Assembly (NCBI GenBank): GCA_963811685.1
Contig: CAWESK010000017.1
Span: 310,001 to 374,000, forward strand
DNA length: 64,000 bases
Reading direction: 5' to 3'
Origin: CAIWHR01 sp963811685
GTDB taxonomy: Bacteria; Pseudomonadota; Gammaproteobacteria; Burkholderiales; Casimicrobiaceae
Within the stretch, counting starts at the first letter, position 1, and the number at the start of each line of letters is the position of its first letter. Position numbers and translations under genes: made by a program. Shown one piece after another: positions 36,286 to 46,255 of this stretch. The notes under the pieces are model-generated. The model ran no database searches, was not told the DNA's origin, and saw nothing but the letters and a program-made list of their open reading frames with translations.

Positions 36286-36759
36286 TCAGGGCCGCGCGCA
36301 GTCGCAGGCCGCCGTGCCCTTGTCGAGCACGATGCGCCAGACGCCAGGCGCTTCCTGCCGCCAGACCGAGAAGAACGTGGCGATCTGCTTGCCGGCGGGA
36401 TCGTGCACGGGACCCGAGCTCAGCGCGAGCGTGCCGGAGTCGAGCACCTCGACTTCCGCGGGCTCCCAGCGGAACGGCGCTTCCTTCTCCTCGTAGAAAC
36501 GCTTCCAGTTGGCCGCGACCGCCGCCTTGCCGCGCAGCGGCGTCTTCCCCGTGAAAAAGACGGCTTCCTCGGAAAGGTACGAGGTGAACGCGGTGAAGTC
36601 GCGATCCGCCATCGTGCGCGCGAACCCACGCTCGGTCGCGAAGACCTGTTCGCGCAGCGCCGCGGCGTTCTGTGGCGCCGCGATGGGCGCGGGCGCGCCG
36701 GCGCAGCCCGCAACGAGGGCGATTCCGGCAACGAAGGAGACGATACGGGCGGTATTCAT
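36286..36759 (-). CDS. NTF2-like (SnoaL/DUF4440) lipoprotein
   Basis: A 157-residue protein with a lipoprotein signal (lipobox VAGC, Cys at about residue 19). The body has the NTF2-like pattern: EQVFATERGFARTMADRDFTAFTSYLSEEAVFFTG, then WKRFYEEKEAPFRWEPAEVEVL and WRQEAPGVWRIVLDKG. Such domains bind small molecules or act as unknown hydrolases and are common in secreted bacterial proteins. Start ATG 36759. It is a single gene between the palindrome-controlled pair and a wHTH protein gene. Confidence 0.75.
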   Translation of the reverse strand: MNTARIVSFVAGIALVAGCAGAPAPIAAPQNAAALREQVFATERGFARTMADRDFTAFTSYLSEEAVFFTGKTPLRGKAAVAANWKRFYEEKEAPFRWEPAEVEVLDSGTLALSSGPVHDPAGKQIATFFSVWRQEAPGVWRIVLDKGTAACDCARP

Positions 36760-36806
36760 CCGCCCATGCTAGCGCAACAAGGCCTGCGCGCGCGAGCGGC
36801 GCAGCT

Positions 36807-37440
36807 TCAGCCGCTCGACTTGAAGATCACGCTGAACGGGCGCGGAACGTCGTCGAGGCTCTTGAAGAAGAGGGCACGCAGATAGCTGCTCTGGCCCTCG
36901 ATCAGCTCGCGTATCTGCTCGTGGCCCTGCAGCGCCTTCGTCGCTCGTCCCGCGGTAGGCCGCTCGTCGGGCGGCCGGCGGCGGCCGGTGACGGCGACGG
37001 TGAGCTCGGCCAACTCGGGCTCGAGGCTCATGAAAGGACCGAACACGGCGAGCGCGTCGATCTCGTACTTGTTCTCGACCGCCGGTGCGGTTGAAATGCC
37101 ATGCGAGGTCGGCGACGTGATTGAGCAGCATCTTCGCGCGGCTTCGCGCCAACGGCTCGATGATCCGGGCATCCGCATAGCGGCGGAATTTCTCGGTGAC
37201 GCCGAACTCGCCGCTGCGATCGGAAACGCGCTGCAGCAACCCGTGCCGCACCATTTCGTCGATCATCGGCCGGCTCGCGGCGGCGCTGACGCGGAAGTCC
37301 TCGACGAGCGCGTCGAGCTTGACCAGCGGCTGATCCGGTCGCTCCTCGAGGCGCGACAGCACGCGCGCAGTAGCGTCGCGCATTTGCATCGCGTCGAGAC
37401 CAAAGTAGAGCCTTCGGGTGACCAACGTCACGGTTTTCAC
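36807..37440 (-). CDS. Winged-helix/nucleotidyltransferase-like protein, unknown function (apparent frameshift)
   Basis: About 210 residues after repair. The N-terminal part looks like a winged helix (LVEDFRVSAAASRPMIDEMVRHGLLQR and FGVTEKFRRYA). The rest reads NKYEIDALAVFGPFMSLEPELAELTVAV, resembling the Gly-Ser loop of a minimal nucleotidyltransferase, but the catalytic Asp pair is not obvious. The break lies at CC 37083-37084, where one extra base separates HFNRT from AVENKYEIDALAV. Start GTG 37440 with a G-rich ribosome site, or ATG 37482. The function is unknown. Confidence 0.6.
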
Positions 37441-37543
37441 GGCCGCCCCCCGGATCGAGTGCGAGGGCAATGACGTTAGCATAAATTCGGCGGCTTGGCG
37501 AGCGGGCCCGGGGGGTCCCCCAACATCGGTGTAACCTGACCCC

Positions 37544-38209
37544 ATGCCCGGACCCAGTCGATTGCGCCCCCGCGTCGCGCGTTCCGGGCTCGACCTTCGC
37601 GAGCGCACCCTGCTCGCGCGCCTCGCCACGCCGGAGCGGATCCAGGCGTTCGTCGATGCGATCCCGGCCAACCACGAGACCGGCGGGGAGACCGTGCTGT
37701 CGGTGCGCGAGGTGCTGCGCCAGCGGCGCGCGCACTGCATCGAAGGCGCGTTCGTCGCCGCCTGCGCGCTTTGGATCAACGGCCGCCCGCCGCTCGTGAT
37801 GCACCTCGACTGCGATCCCGCCGACTGGCCGCACGTGATCGCGCTTTTCAGGCGTGGGCGCGCGTGGGGCGCGATCTCGAAGAGCAACCACATCGGGCTG
37901 CGTTACCGCGATCCCGTCTATCGCAGCCTGCGCGAGCTCGCGATGTCGTATTTCCACGAGTACTGCGACCGCCGCGGGCGCCGGACGCTCGTCAGCCATT
38001 CCGCCGCGTTCGACCTGCGGCGCATCGATTCCACGCTGTGGGTGACGTCCGCCGTGCCCTGCTGGGACGCGCACGACCGTCTCGCCAATCTGCGTCACTA
38101 TCCTCTCGTCACGGCGCGGCAACGGGCGGAGCTGTCGCGTCTCGATCCGTTCGAGCGCAGGATCGCACGCATCGCGCAGTTTCCAGGGAGCTCGACGTCC
38201 GAGCCGTGA
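37544..38209 (+). CDS. Conserved protein with possible transglutaminase-like fold
   Basis: A 221-residue protein. The central part (VLRQRRAHCIEGAFVAACAL, then PPLVMHLDC, then SKSNHIGLRYRDPVYRSLRELAM) places a Cys followed by His and Asp in the order of transglutaminase-like proteases, but this is only a pattern match. The C-terminus (PCWDAHDRLANLRHYPLV) is also well ordered. ATG 37544. It is divergent from the wHTH protein gene, with about 100 bases between. The function is unknown. Confidence 0.6.
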   Translation: MPGPSRLRPRVARSGLDLRERTLLARLATPERIQAFVDAIPANHETGGETVLSVREVLRQRRAHCIEGAFVAACALWINGRPPLVMHLDCDPADWPHVIALFRRGRAWGAISKSNHIGLRYRDPVYRSLRELAMSYFHEYCDRRGRRTLVSHSAAFDLRRIDSTLWVTSAVPCWDAHDRLANLRHYPLVTARQRAELSRLDPFERRIARIAQFPGSSTSEP

Positions 38210-38237
38210 TGCGCGGGGATCCGCGGGTTGAGCGGAT

Positions 38238-38268
38238 TTGCCCTGGCGGGACGGACTGCCTCTACAAT
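38238..38268 (+). promoter_or_regulatory. Putative sigma-70 promoter
   Basis: TTGCCC at 38238-38243 and TACAAT at 38263-38268 with a 19-base spacer lie in the gap before the NTF2-like gene, 45 bases from its ATG. The -10 box is good and the spacing a little long. Confidence 0.35.
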
Positions 38269-38313
38269 GGTCGTCCGACCTCGAAGCCGCTCTCGCCATG
38301 CACCGGAGCCTTG

Positions 38314-38779
38314 ATGCCTCGTTACTCGCTCGCTTCGCTGACAATGATCGGGGCGGTCGTCGCGGTGTTCGGCGCGACCGTCGGGCTTGCCGCCATGACC
38401 GATGACCGCAAAACCGTCGCCGAGCTCGACACGCAGTACCAGCGAGCGGTCAAGGACAACGATGCCGCGACGATGGAGCGCATCCTCGCCGACGATTTCG
38501 TGCTCGTCACCGGCCGCGGGAAGACAATGAGCAAGGCCGATCTGCTGAAGGAGGCGCGTGCGCGCACGATCACCTACGAGCAGCAGGACGAGCTCGAGCA
38601 GCACGTGCGTGTCTGGGGCGACACCGCGGTGGTCACCGCGCTTTTGTGGATGAAAGGGAACGCAGGCGGGAACGGCGTTCGACTACAAGCTCTGGTTCAG
38701 CGACACCTATGTCCGGACGCCGGCGGGCTGGAAGTACGTGCTGGGACAGGCGTCGCTGCCGCTTCCCGCGTTGCAGTAA
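38314..38779 (+). CDS. NTF2-like (DUF4440) secreted protein (apparent frameshift)
   Basis: A 154-residue protein after repair, with an N-terminal hydrophobic segment (about residues 5-26) that may be a signal peptide. The domain has ELDTQYQRAVKDNDAATMERILADDFVLVTGRG, VWGDTAVVTALLW, and, in the next frame, FDYKLWFSDTYVRTPAGWKYVLGQ. The break is in GGG 38668-38670 (one extra G). It is followed by the GST gene 11 bases after its stop and may be co-transcribed. The ligand is unknown. Confidence 0.72.
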
Positions 38780-38790
38780 GGGAGATTCGC

Positions 38791-39396
38791 TTGAAGATCT
38801 ATTACGCACCCGCTTCGCCGTTCGTGCGCAAATGCCTCGTCGCCGCCGCCGAGCTCGGCCTGCGCGACCGGATCGAGCTCGTGACCGCCGCCGCGCACCC
38901 GGTCAACCGCGACCAGAACGTCGTCGCGCACAATCCGCTCGGGAAGATCCCGACGCTCATCACCGACGACGGCAGCGTGCTCTACGACAGCCGGGTGATC
39001 TGCGAGTATCTGAACGGACTCGGCAACGGCCATCTCCTCCCGCGCGAGGGCAACGCGCGCTTTGGCGTGCTGGTCGAGCAGTCCCTCGCCGACGGCATCT
39101 GCGATGCGGCGGTGTTGACCCGGTACGAGACCTTCGCGCGGCCTGAACCGCTGCGCTGGAAGGAATGGATCGGCGGCCAGCTCGAAAAAGTGAACTCAGG
39201 GCTCGACCTCATCGAAGCGCGCGCGGCGCATTTCGGCGACCGCGTCGATCTCGGCACGATCGCCTTCGGCTGCGCGCTCGGCTATCTCGATTTCCGTTTC
39301 GCATCGCTCGGGTGGCGCGACGCGCGCCCCAACGCCGCCGCGTGGTTCGAGCGGTTCGGCGCGCGCGATTCGATGGTCGCCACGCGACCAGCCTAG
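38791..39396 (+). CDS. Glutathione S-transferase family protein
   Basis: A 201-residue soluble protein. The N-terminal thioredoxin-like domain has KIYYAPASPFVRKCLVAAAELGL, NPLGKIPTLITDDGSVLYDSRVICEYL (cis-Pro and the Asp/Ser glutathione site), followed by an all-helical domain. The start is TTG 38791 with GGAG six bases upstream. The substrate is unknown; the catalytic residue is likely the Ser in ASPFVRK. It is the second gene after the NTF2-like gene. Confidence 0.86.
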   Translation: MKIYYAPASPFVRKCLVAAAELGLRDRIELVTAAAHPVNRDQNVVAHNPLGKIPTLITDDGSVLYDSRVICEYLNGLGNGHLLPREGNARFGVLVEQSLADGICDAAVLTRYETFARPEPLRWKEWIGGQLEKVNSGLDLIEARAAHFGDRVDLGTIAFGCALGYLDFRFASLGWRDARPNAAAWFERFGARDSMVATRPA

Positions 39397-39450
39397 TCTC
39401 TCGGCACCTGGTTGCGAGGCCGGGAACGCGGCGGCGCGCCGCGACATCCA

Positions 39451-40191
39451 ATGGCCATGAAGCGGGAAGCGAAGAGCGCTATCACGTTGCCTTCCGCCGC
39501 GGCGGCGCTGAGCGATTCGGCGCTTGCCCGGCGGGTCGAGGCAGGCGACCTCGCCGCTTTCGAGCAGCTGATGCGCCGGCACAATCGGGCGCTCTTCCGA
39601 ACGGCGCGAGCGATTCTGAAGGACGACGGCGAAGCCGAGGACGCGGTGCAGGAGGCGTATCTGCAGGCTTACCGCTCGATCGCGACGTTCCGCGGCGACG
39701 CGCGACTTTCGACATGGCTCACCCGGATCGTGGCCAACGAGGCGTTCGGCCGCTTGCGCAAGCACGCAAGGCGAGCGGCGATCCTGCCGTTGCGCGTCGA
39801 CGACGACCCGACCGCGCGCGAGACCGCGCACGACATCCGAACCGAGAGCGAGGCTCCCGCGATGGATCGACCCGACAACGTGGCGCTGCGCCGCGAGATG
39901 CGGCAACTGATCGAGGCGCGGATCGACGCGCTCCCGGATACCTACCGCGTCGTCTTCATGCTGCGCGCCGTCGAGGAGCTCTCGGTCGAGGAAACCGCGG
40001 AGAGCCTCGGCATTCCCGAAGCCACGGTGCGCACGCGCTTCTTTCGCGCCCGCAGCCTGTTGCGCGAGTCGCTCGCCCAGGACGTCGATCGCGCCTACGT
40101 CGACGCTTTCGGCTTCGCCGGCGAGCGCTGCGATCGCATCGTCACCCATGTGCTGGCGCGGCTCGCCGGCGATTCCAGCCCTCGCGGCTGA
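39451..40191 (+). CDS. ECF-type RNA polymerase sigma factor
   Basis: About 246 residues with region 2 (AFEQLMRRHNRALFRTARAIL, EDAVQEAYLQAYRSIATFRG, LSTWLTRIVANEAFGRLRK) and region 4 (LPDTYRVVFMLRAVEELSVEETAESLGIPEATVRTRFFRAR). ATG 39451 is taken over the upstream in-frame start for lack of better evidence; ATG 39457 is also possible. No anti-sigma gene is adjacent. It lies 19 bases upstream of the ferritin-like gene, so the unit probably contains its regulon. Confidence 0.9.
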   Translation: MAMKREAKSAITLPSAAAALSDSALARRVEAGDLAAFEQLMRRHNRALFRTARAILKDDGEAEDAVQEAYLQAYRSIATFRGDARLSTWLTRIVANEAFGRLRKHARRAAILPLRVDDDPTARETAHDIRTESEAPAMDRPDNVALRREMRQLIEARIDALPDTYRVVFMLRAVEELSVEETAESLGIPEATVRTRFFRARSLLRESLAQDVDRAYVDAFGFAGERCDRIVTHVLARLAGDSSPRG

Positions 40192-40210
40192 CACTGCAAG
40201 GAAATTCACC

Positions 40211-40779
40211 ATGTCCTTTTTCGATTATCCGAACGTTGTTGCGCCCGTCGCGCGATGCTCGTGCGCTCGGGCGCGGTTCTGTCCGGTGCCGCGGTTGCCC
40301 TGCTCGCCGGCCGCGACGTCCTCGCCGCGACGGCCGGCGACGCCGCTGCCGGCGACATCCGCATTCTCAACACCGCGCTCGGCGCCGAGTACGAAGCGAT
40401 CGCCGCGTATCAGGTCGGCGCGGAGAGCGGCCTGTTGCAAAAACCGGTGCTCGATCTCGCCGTCACGTTCCAGGGACATCACAAGGAGCACGCGGACGTG
40501 CTGTCGAAGACGGTCCAGAAGCTCGGCGGCACGCCGGTCGCCGCGAAGGCGAAATACGACTTCCCGGTCGCTACGCTCAAAACGCAGGCCGACGTGCTCA
40601 ATTTCGCGGCGACGCTGGAGAAGGGCGCCGTCAGTGCCTATCTGGGCGCGGTGCCGCTGTTCGCCAATCGCGATCTCGCCAAGGCCGGCGCCAGCATCCT
40701 CGGCGACGAGGCGATGCACTGGGCGATCCTGCGGCAGGCGTTGGGCATGCCGCCGGTCCCGGTCGCGTTCATGAGTTGA
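40211..40779 (+). CDS. Exported ferritin-like domain protein (apparent frameshift near the start)
   Basis: A 189-residue protein after repair. The ferritin-like domain has Glu in ALGAEYEAIAAYQ, His-rich QGHHKEHADVLSK, Glu in LEKGAVSAYL and the Glu-x-x-His pair in GDEAMHWAIL, matching a di-iron carboxylate set. ATG 40211 has AAGGA nearby, but one base seems missing near 40250; the frame from the second ATG 40255 gives a signal-like segment GAVLSGAAVALLAG. Either is possible. The function (iron oxidation, storage or stress) is unknown. Its stop overlaps the cytochrome gene. Confidence 0.75.
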
Positions 40780-41174
40780 TGGTGCGTCGCAACGCACGGC
40801 TGGCGGCGTGGATCGCGATTGCCGCCAGCGCGTGCACGGTCGCCGTCGCGGCGACTCCGGGGGACGCGAAGCGCGGCGCCGAAATCTACACCCGCTGCCA
40901 GGCCTGTCACGCGCTGGAATACAACCGCACGGGGCCGAAGCATTGCGGCGTCGTCGGCCGCAAGTCCGGCAGCGTGCCCGGATTCGACTATTCGCCGGCG
41001 ATGAAGCGCGCAAAGCTCACGTGGGATCCGAAGACGCTCGACCGCTTTCTCGCCGATCCGCCGAAAACGGTTCCCGGAACGACGATGACCTACGCGGGCG
41101 TTCCCGATCCGCAGGAACGCGCGGACCTCATTGCCTACCTGCGCGAAGCGGGCGCCTCGGCGGCGTGCCGGTAA
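40779..41174 (+). CDS. Periplasmic class I cytochrome c
   Basis: A 131-residue protein with a signal peptide (about residues 1-24), the haem site CQACH and the Met ligand in PGTTMTYAGV, a standard c2/c550-like layout. ATG 40779 overlaps the stop of the ferritin-like gene (ATGA), so the two are translationally coupled. It may accept electrons from a partner oxidase. Together with the ECF gene it forms a three-gene unit. The donor is not known. Confidence 0.88.
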   Translation: MVRRNARLAAWIAIAASACTVAVAATPGDAKRGAEIYTRCQACHALEYNRTGPKHCGVVGRKSGSVPGFDYSPAMKRAKLTWDPKTLDRFLADPPKTVPGTTMTYAGVPDPQERADLIAYLREAGASAACR

Positions 41175-41201
41175 GCGGCCACGCGCCGTAGGCAACGAGC
41201 G

Positions 41202-42362
41202 TCAGCGCGGCATCGACCGGATCGAGACCGGCCCCGCGGCAAGCTTGATGCGCTCTCCCGGTGTCGACGAGCTTGCCATCGCGAATGGCGTAAATTGCCA
41301 GCGCCTTTTCGACGTCGAACTGCACGAAGACGTTCTTGCTGTCTTGCGTGAAGACGACCCCTTGCGCGGCTTCGCCTCCCGGCAACTCATTGACCAGGGT
41401 GGCGCGGCCATCCTTGATCGCATAGAGACCGACGATCCCGAGCTTGTTCCGGCCGGGATCGGTGGCGACGAGGTTCGAGCCCGCCATCGACGACACCGCG
41501 ATCCATTTCCCGTCCGGCGATATCGCAACGCCTTCGGGCGTGGCCGGAACCGAAATCTGCTGCACCGTGCGGAACGGCCGCTTGCCGACGTCGACCAGCG
41601 ACACGACGTCGGCATCCGCCACCGTCCTGCCCGCGCCCGTGTTGCCGATCACTGCCCATTGGCCGTCGCTCGAGATGTCGATCGCGTAGGGATTGACGCC
41701 GGTCGACACCTTTTCGCCGGTGTTCTTCACCGTCGTCCCGTCGACGCTCAGCACCGCGGCGCCATTTTCGTCGCGCAGCGCCACGAGCGCCGCCTTGCCG
41801 TCATGGGTGAAGTTGATGCCGGACAGGCGCTTTTCTCCGACCTTGACCTGATCGAGCGGCTTCACGTTCTTGCCGTCGATCGCGAGCACCTTCACCGTGC
41901 CGTCATGCGCTGCCGCGAGGAGCAGCGTGCCGTCGCGGTTGATCGTGAGGCCGTTCGGATGGCCGCCGACATCGACTTTCGCGATCAATTTCGGCGGCGA
42001 TGCCTCGATGTCGACGATCTGCAGGAAGTTGTCGAACAGCTCCTTCTTCGCCGCATAGTCGTAGCGCGTCGGAGCGGCGACGATCGCGAGCTTGCCATCG
42101 GGCGTCACGGCCACCGCCTGCGGCGGGCCCTGGATCGTGTGCTCGATCCCTTCGAGCGTGCCTTTGACGACCGCCGGCGAGCGCGATGCGTCGATCACGA
42201 CGAGGCTGTCGGGCGGCGCCCCTTCGGGAAACTTGAAGACACCCGTGTCGCGAAACGCCTTGCCGTCCTGCGCCGACACGATGATATCGGCGGCACGGCC
42301 GGCAGCGCCGACACGACAATCAAGGCCAACCCAAACGCCATTCGCGACGAGAGTATTTGCAT
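41202..42362 (-). CDS. Exported beta-propeller (YncE/lactonase-like) protein (two apparent frameshifts)
   Basis: A 386-residue protein after repair, with seven or so repeated blades (for example AVAVTPDGKLAIVAAP, GLTINRDGTLLLAAAHDGTVKVL, GVAISPDGKWIAVSSM). The N-terminal signal region (FGLALIVVSALPAV) is in another frame; one base seems missing near 42288-42297. A second break in CCC 41257-41259 (one extra C) leads to the C-terminus TGERIKLAAGPVSIRSMPR. Function is unknown; such proteins bind quinones, metals or cell-wall ligands. It is convergent with the cytochrome gene. Confidence 0.74.
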
Positions 42363-42445
42363 TGTCTTCTCCAAATGCTTCGTTGTCATTTGGCGCGCCG
42401 ACGCTGTGTCAACGCGTCGCGTCCCCGCTAAAGACCGGACCGCGA

Positions 42446-44676
42446 TCAGACGGTCTTCAGCGCGGCCTGCACCTTGTCCGGCGTGAACGGCACCGAGCGC
42501 ACGCGCGCGCCGGTCGCGTTGTAGATCGCGTTGGCGATCGCGGCCGGCACGACCGCGGCGGTCGGCTCGCCCGCGCCCCACGGCTTCTCGTTCGGACGCT
42601 CCATCAGCTTGATCGCGACATCCGGCACGTCGGGGAAGCGCAGGATCGGATAGGTCGCCCAGTCGACGCTCGTCACGCGCGAGCGGTCGAACTTGAGCTC
42701 CTCGATCAACGTCCTGCTGACCGTCTGGACGACGTTGCCTTCGATCTGGTTGCGCAATCCGTCCGGATTGATGATCTGGCCGCAATCGTGCGCGACGTGG
42801 AATTTCGTCACGCGGACCTTGCCGGTCTGCAAGGTCGACTTCGACATCGGCCACCGCGCCCACGTAGGTGCGCACGAGCTCGTACTTGACGTAGGCGAGG
42901 CCGCGTCCCCGCGCGACGTTGCCGCTGACCTCCGCGCGCGCCTTGCGCGGCTTCCAGCTGGCAAGCTCGCCGAGTGCCTGCAAGAGCTCGGCACCGCGCG
43001 GGTCCTTCAGGTTCTTGCAGGCGAAATTCGAGCGGATCGGCGCCGGTGGCGACGACGACTTCGTCGATGAAGCATCTCGTTGCCGTACGTGTTCTGCATG
43101 CGCCCCGGCGTGCGGATCCACGACGGTCGGAACGGCGTCTCGGCGAGCCAGTGCGCGACCGCGCGGATGTTCGGGAACGTGTACGGAATCGCGAGCGACT
43201 GGAAGATGTTGCCCGGGATGCGACGGCTCGGTCGGCAGGCCCGCGAGCTCGGCCGGCAACAGCGCGACCGACGATGTCCTTCGGGCGATCGGGGATGAAC
43301 ACCTCCGACTGCCAGCCGACGACGTTGCCCTGCGCGTCGATCGCGGCCTTGAAGTCGTGCAGCGTCGGCGGCCCTTTCGGATCCCAGCCGTGCTCCTCCT
43401 CGCGCATCCACTGCACGCGCACCGGCATGCCGGTTTCCTTCGCGATCAGCGCGGCGTCGGCGGCGGCGTCCTCGTGCCCGTTGCGGCCATAACAACCCGA
43501 GCCTTCGATGTAGACGCAGCGCACGTCATCGGGCTTCAGTCCCAGCATCAGCGCGATCTGCTTGCGCAACAGGTGCGTCTGCTGCGACGCGCTCCAGACG
43601 GTGAGCTTGCCGTCGACGAACTCCGCGACCGCGCACGACGGTCCGATCGAGCCATGCGTGTGGATCGCGAAATCATAGGTCGCCGACACGATTTTCGCGT
43701 TCGGCGTCTTCAGCGCCTCGCCAGCGTCGCCGACCTTCTGCAGGTCCTCGTCCTTGGCGACCTTGGTGGTGCGCACCACCTCCCACAACTTCGCCTGGTC
43801 GGGGAGCCCCGCCCAGTCCGACCACTTGGTCTCGATCGTGCGGGAGGCCGCGATCGCTCCCCATTCGCTGCGCGCGAGCACCGCGAGGAAATTGCCTTTC
43901 TTGACGACACCGACGTATCCAGGAGTCTTGCGGCAGTCGAAATCGTTCCACGACAGCAGCGTCGCCTTCATCCCTGCCGGCCGGATCACCCGCGCGTGCA
44001 GCATGCCTTTGCGCCGGAAGTCCTGCATGTAGGTGAAGCGGCCCGTCACCTTGTCGGGAATGTCGAGACGGGCGACGGGCTTGCCGACGATGGTGTAGTC
44101 CTTCGGATCCTTGGTCGGCGCCTTCGCGTCGACAGCGATACGGAAATCCTTGCCGCCGACAAGCGCCGCGTACGCGACACCCTTGCCGCCGGCTTTCGGG
44201 CCGACGACGCCGTCCTTGACGACGACGGCGTCCTTGTCGAGCCCGAGCTTCATCGCACCTTCGGTCAGCAGCGCCTGCCGCGCCGTTGCCGCCGCCTGCC
44301 GGATCTGCATGCCGCCGTTCTGGATCGACAGGCTGCCGAACGTGATCCCCTGGTCCGGCGTCAACAGCGTGTCGCCCTGGATGACGGTGACCCGATCGAG
44401 CGGCACCGACAACTCCTCCGCGGCGATCTGCGTCATCGCGGTCCGGATGCCCGTGCCGAGATCGACCTTGCCGGAGTACACCGTCACGTTGCCCTTGGCG
44501 TCGATCGCGAGGAAGCCGTCGACCTGGTCCGCCGCCACCGTCTTTGCGGGAGCGCCCTCGGCCGCGAGGCTTGCATCGCTCGTGCCCAGGGAAAATGTCA
44601 CGACGAGCGCCCCGCCCGTCTTCAGGAAATCGCGTCGGGCGACGTTGACCGCAGCCTCTGAATTTTGCATGGTCAT
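42446..44676 (-). CDS. Molybdenum hydroxylase large subunit, IorB-like (five apparent frameshifts)
   Basis: A 741-residue molybdopterin-binding subunit after repair, similar to isoquinoline 1-oxidoreductase beta. The N-terminus has a twin-arginine motif (ARRDFLKTGGALVV), so it is likely exported folded with its small subunit. Family parts include DQGITFGSLSIQNGGMQIRQAAATARQ, GSGCYGRNGHEDAAADAALIA, and HDCGQIINPDGLRNQIEGNVVQ near the C-terminus. Extra bases appear at 43266, 43212-43214, 43072, 43017 and 42831-42832. GAGGAAG lies upstream of ATG 44676. The substrate is an N-heterocycle or aldehyde by family, not decided here. Confidence 0.84.
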
Positions 44677-44686
44677 GGCGGCTTCC

Positions 44687-45151
44687 TCAGGCGACGGTTC
44701 CGGACGCGCGCTTGATCGCGCGCACGATGCGGAGGTGCGTGCCGCACCGGCACAGGTTGCCGGCAAGCGCCGCCTTGATCTCGTCGTCGCTCGGTTTCCG
44801 GTTGGTCTGCAGCAGCGCCGCCGCCTGCATGATCATGCCGTTGATGCAGTAACCGCACTGGACGGCCTGTTCCTCGATGAATGCCAGCTGGAGCGGATGC
44901 GGCCGGGACGGCGCGCCCAGGCCTTCCAGCGTCACGACATGCTTGCCGGCGACGCTGGCAACCGGTGTCACGCACGAGCGGACGGCCTTGCCGTCGACAT
45001 GGACGGTGCATGCGCCGCACTGCCCGAGCCCACAGCCGAACCGCGGCCCGTGGAGGCCCATGTCGTCGCGCAGCGCATACAGGAGCGGCATCCGGGGATC
45101 GTCGACGTCGATCGTCGCCCGCTTGCCATTGACGTCGAGGGTCAATTTCAT
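44687..45151 (-). CDS. Molybdenum hydroxylase small [2Fe-2S] subunit, IorA-like
   Basis: A 154-residue subunit with two iron-sulfur motifs: FGCGLGQCGACTVHVDG (about 41-57) of plant-ferredoxin type, and CGYCINGMIM with CRCGTH in the helical domain. ATG 45151 (MKLTLDVNG) is the family start, with GGGGAGGAG 8 bases upstream. It precedes the large subunit gene by 10 bases in the same operon. It carries electrons from the Mo centre to an external acceptor. It has no FAD subunit nearby, as in IorAB and in contrast to xanthine dehydrogenase. Confidence 0.92.
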   Translation of the reverse strand: MKLTLDVNGKRATIDVDDPRMPLLYALRDDMGLHGPRFGCGLGQCGACTVHVDGKAVRSCVTPVASVAGKHVVTLEGLGAPSRPHPLQLAFIEEQAVQCGYCINGMIMQAAALLQTNRKPSDDEIKAALAGNLCRCGTHLRIVRAIKRASGTVA

Positions 45152-45290
45152 CGCTGCGCTCCTCCCCTGTTGCGATCGCGGTATTCTGGCCGTCGCCCGG
45201 CGGCTTGTGAAGGGCCCTGCATATGGCCCCCAACTCCGTTTTCTGGCATGGTTGATGCATAGCTCGACACGCAATGGAGGTCCAGCCGCC

Positions 45291-46250
45291 ATGGAAACCG
45301 TCATTCCGCTTGCCGGACTGCAGTCGATCTACTCCGTCGCCGACGTCAACCGCGCGGCGGGGGACAGCACGGCCAGGACCAACGAGGGATTGAAAGGCTG
45401 GTATGACCGCATGCGGGTGCTTGGCGGCAACCGCTACATCATCAAGCCGTCGACGCACAGCGCGGTCGACGAGCTCTACGACGCGTCGCCCAATTTCGGC
45501 GCCGTCATCGACGACTTGAAGAAGTCGCTCGCGCTGGCCATTTCCGGGAACGAGGCGGTGCAATTCACGCCGATCCTGCTGCTCGGCGAGCCCGGCCTCG
45601 GCAAGACGCATTTCGCGCGCAAGCTCGCGCACGCTCTCGGCACCGGCTTCGAATTCGTCTCGCTCTCCTCGCTGACCGCGGGATGGGTGCTGTCCGGCGC
45701 TTCCGCGCAGTGGCACAACTCGCGGCCGGGCAAGATCGCGCAGACGCTGATCGAAGGCGAATACGCGAATCCGGTGGTCGTGCTGGACGAAGTGGACAAG
45801 TCGGGCGGCGACCATCGCTACGATCCGATGGGAGCGCTCTACACGCTGCTCGAGCGCGACACGGCGCAGGACTTCAAGGACGAGTACATCGACGTCGAAA
45901 TGGATGCGTCGCACATCCTGTGGGTGGCGACCGCAAACGACGACTCCGCGATTCCCGAGCCGATCCTGAACCGGATGAATGTCTACGCGATCGACCGTCC
46001 GGATGCCGAGGGCTCGCGCCGAATCGCGTTGTCCATCTACCGCGAAATCCTCGACCAGCACCGCTGGCCGTTCCCACCCGAGCCGTCCGAGGGTTTGCTC
46101 GACCGGCTGACGACGATTCCGCCGCGCGACATGAAGAAGCTCCTGCTCGATGCGTTCGGCACGGCGCGGCTGGCCGGGCGCGACTGCCTCGTCCCCGAAG
46201 ACATCGACGCGAAAAAGCTCTGCGGCCGCAAGGCCCGCGTCGGCTTCTGA
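45291..46250 (+). CDS. Stand-alone Lon-type AAA ATPase
   Basis: A 319-residue AAA protein. Walker A is GEPGLGKTHFARKLA (about 97-111), Walker B VVVLDEVDKSGG, and sensor 1 with an Arg-finger region WVATANDDSAIPEPILNRM. The order and residues resemble the ATPase module of Lon protease, but the Ser-Lys protease domain and the N-terminal domain are absent. It may remodel a protein partner supplied by its neighbours. ATG 45291 has GGAGG upstream. It is followed 5 bases later by the H1-like gene. Confidence 0.85.
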   Translation: METVIPLAGLQSIYSVADVNRAAGDSTARTNEGLKGWYDRMRVLGGNRYIIKPSTHSAVDELYDASPNFGAVIDDLKKSLALAISGNEAVQFTPILLLGEPGLGKTHFARKLAHALGTGFEFVSLSSLTAGWVLSGASAQWHNSRPGKIAQTLIEGEYANPVVVLDEVDKSGGDHRYDPMGALYTLLERDTAQDFKDEYIDVEMDASHILWVATANDDSAIPEPILNRMNVYAIDRPDAEGSRRIALSIYREILDQHRWPFPPEPSEGLLDRLTTIPPRDMKKLLLDAFGTARLAGRDCLVPEDIDAKKLCGRKARVGF

Positions 46251-46255
46251 CGTCC

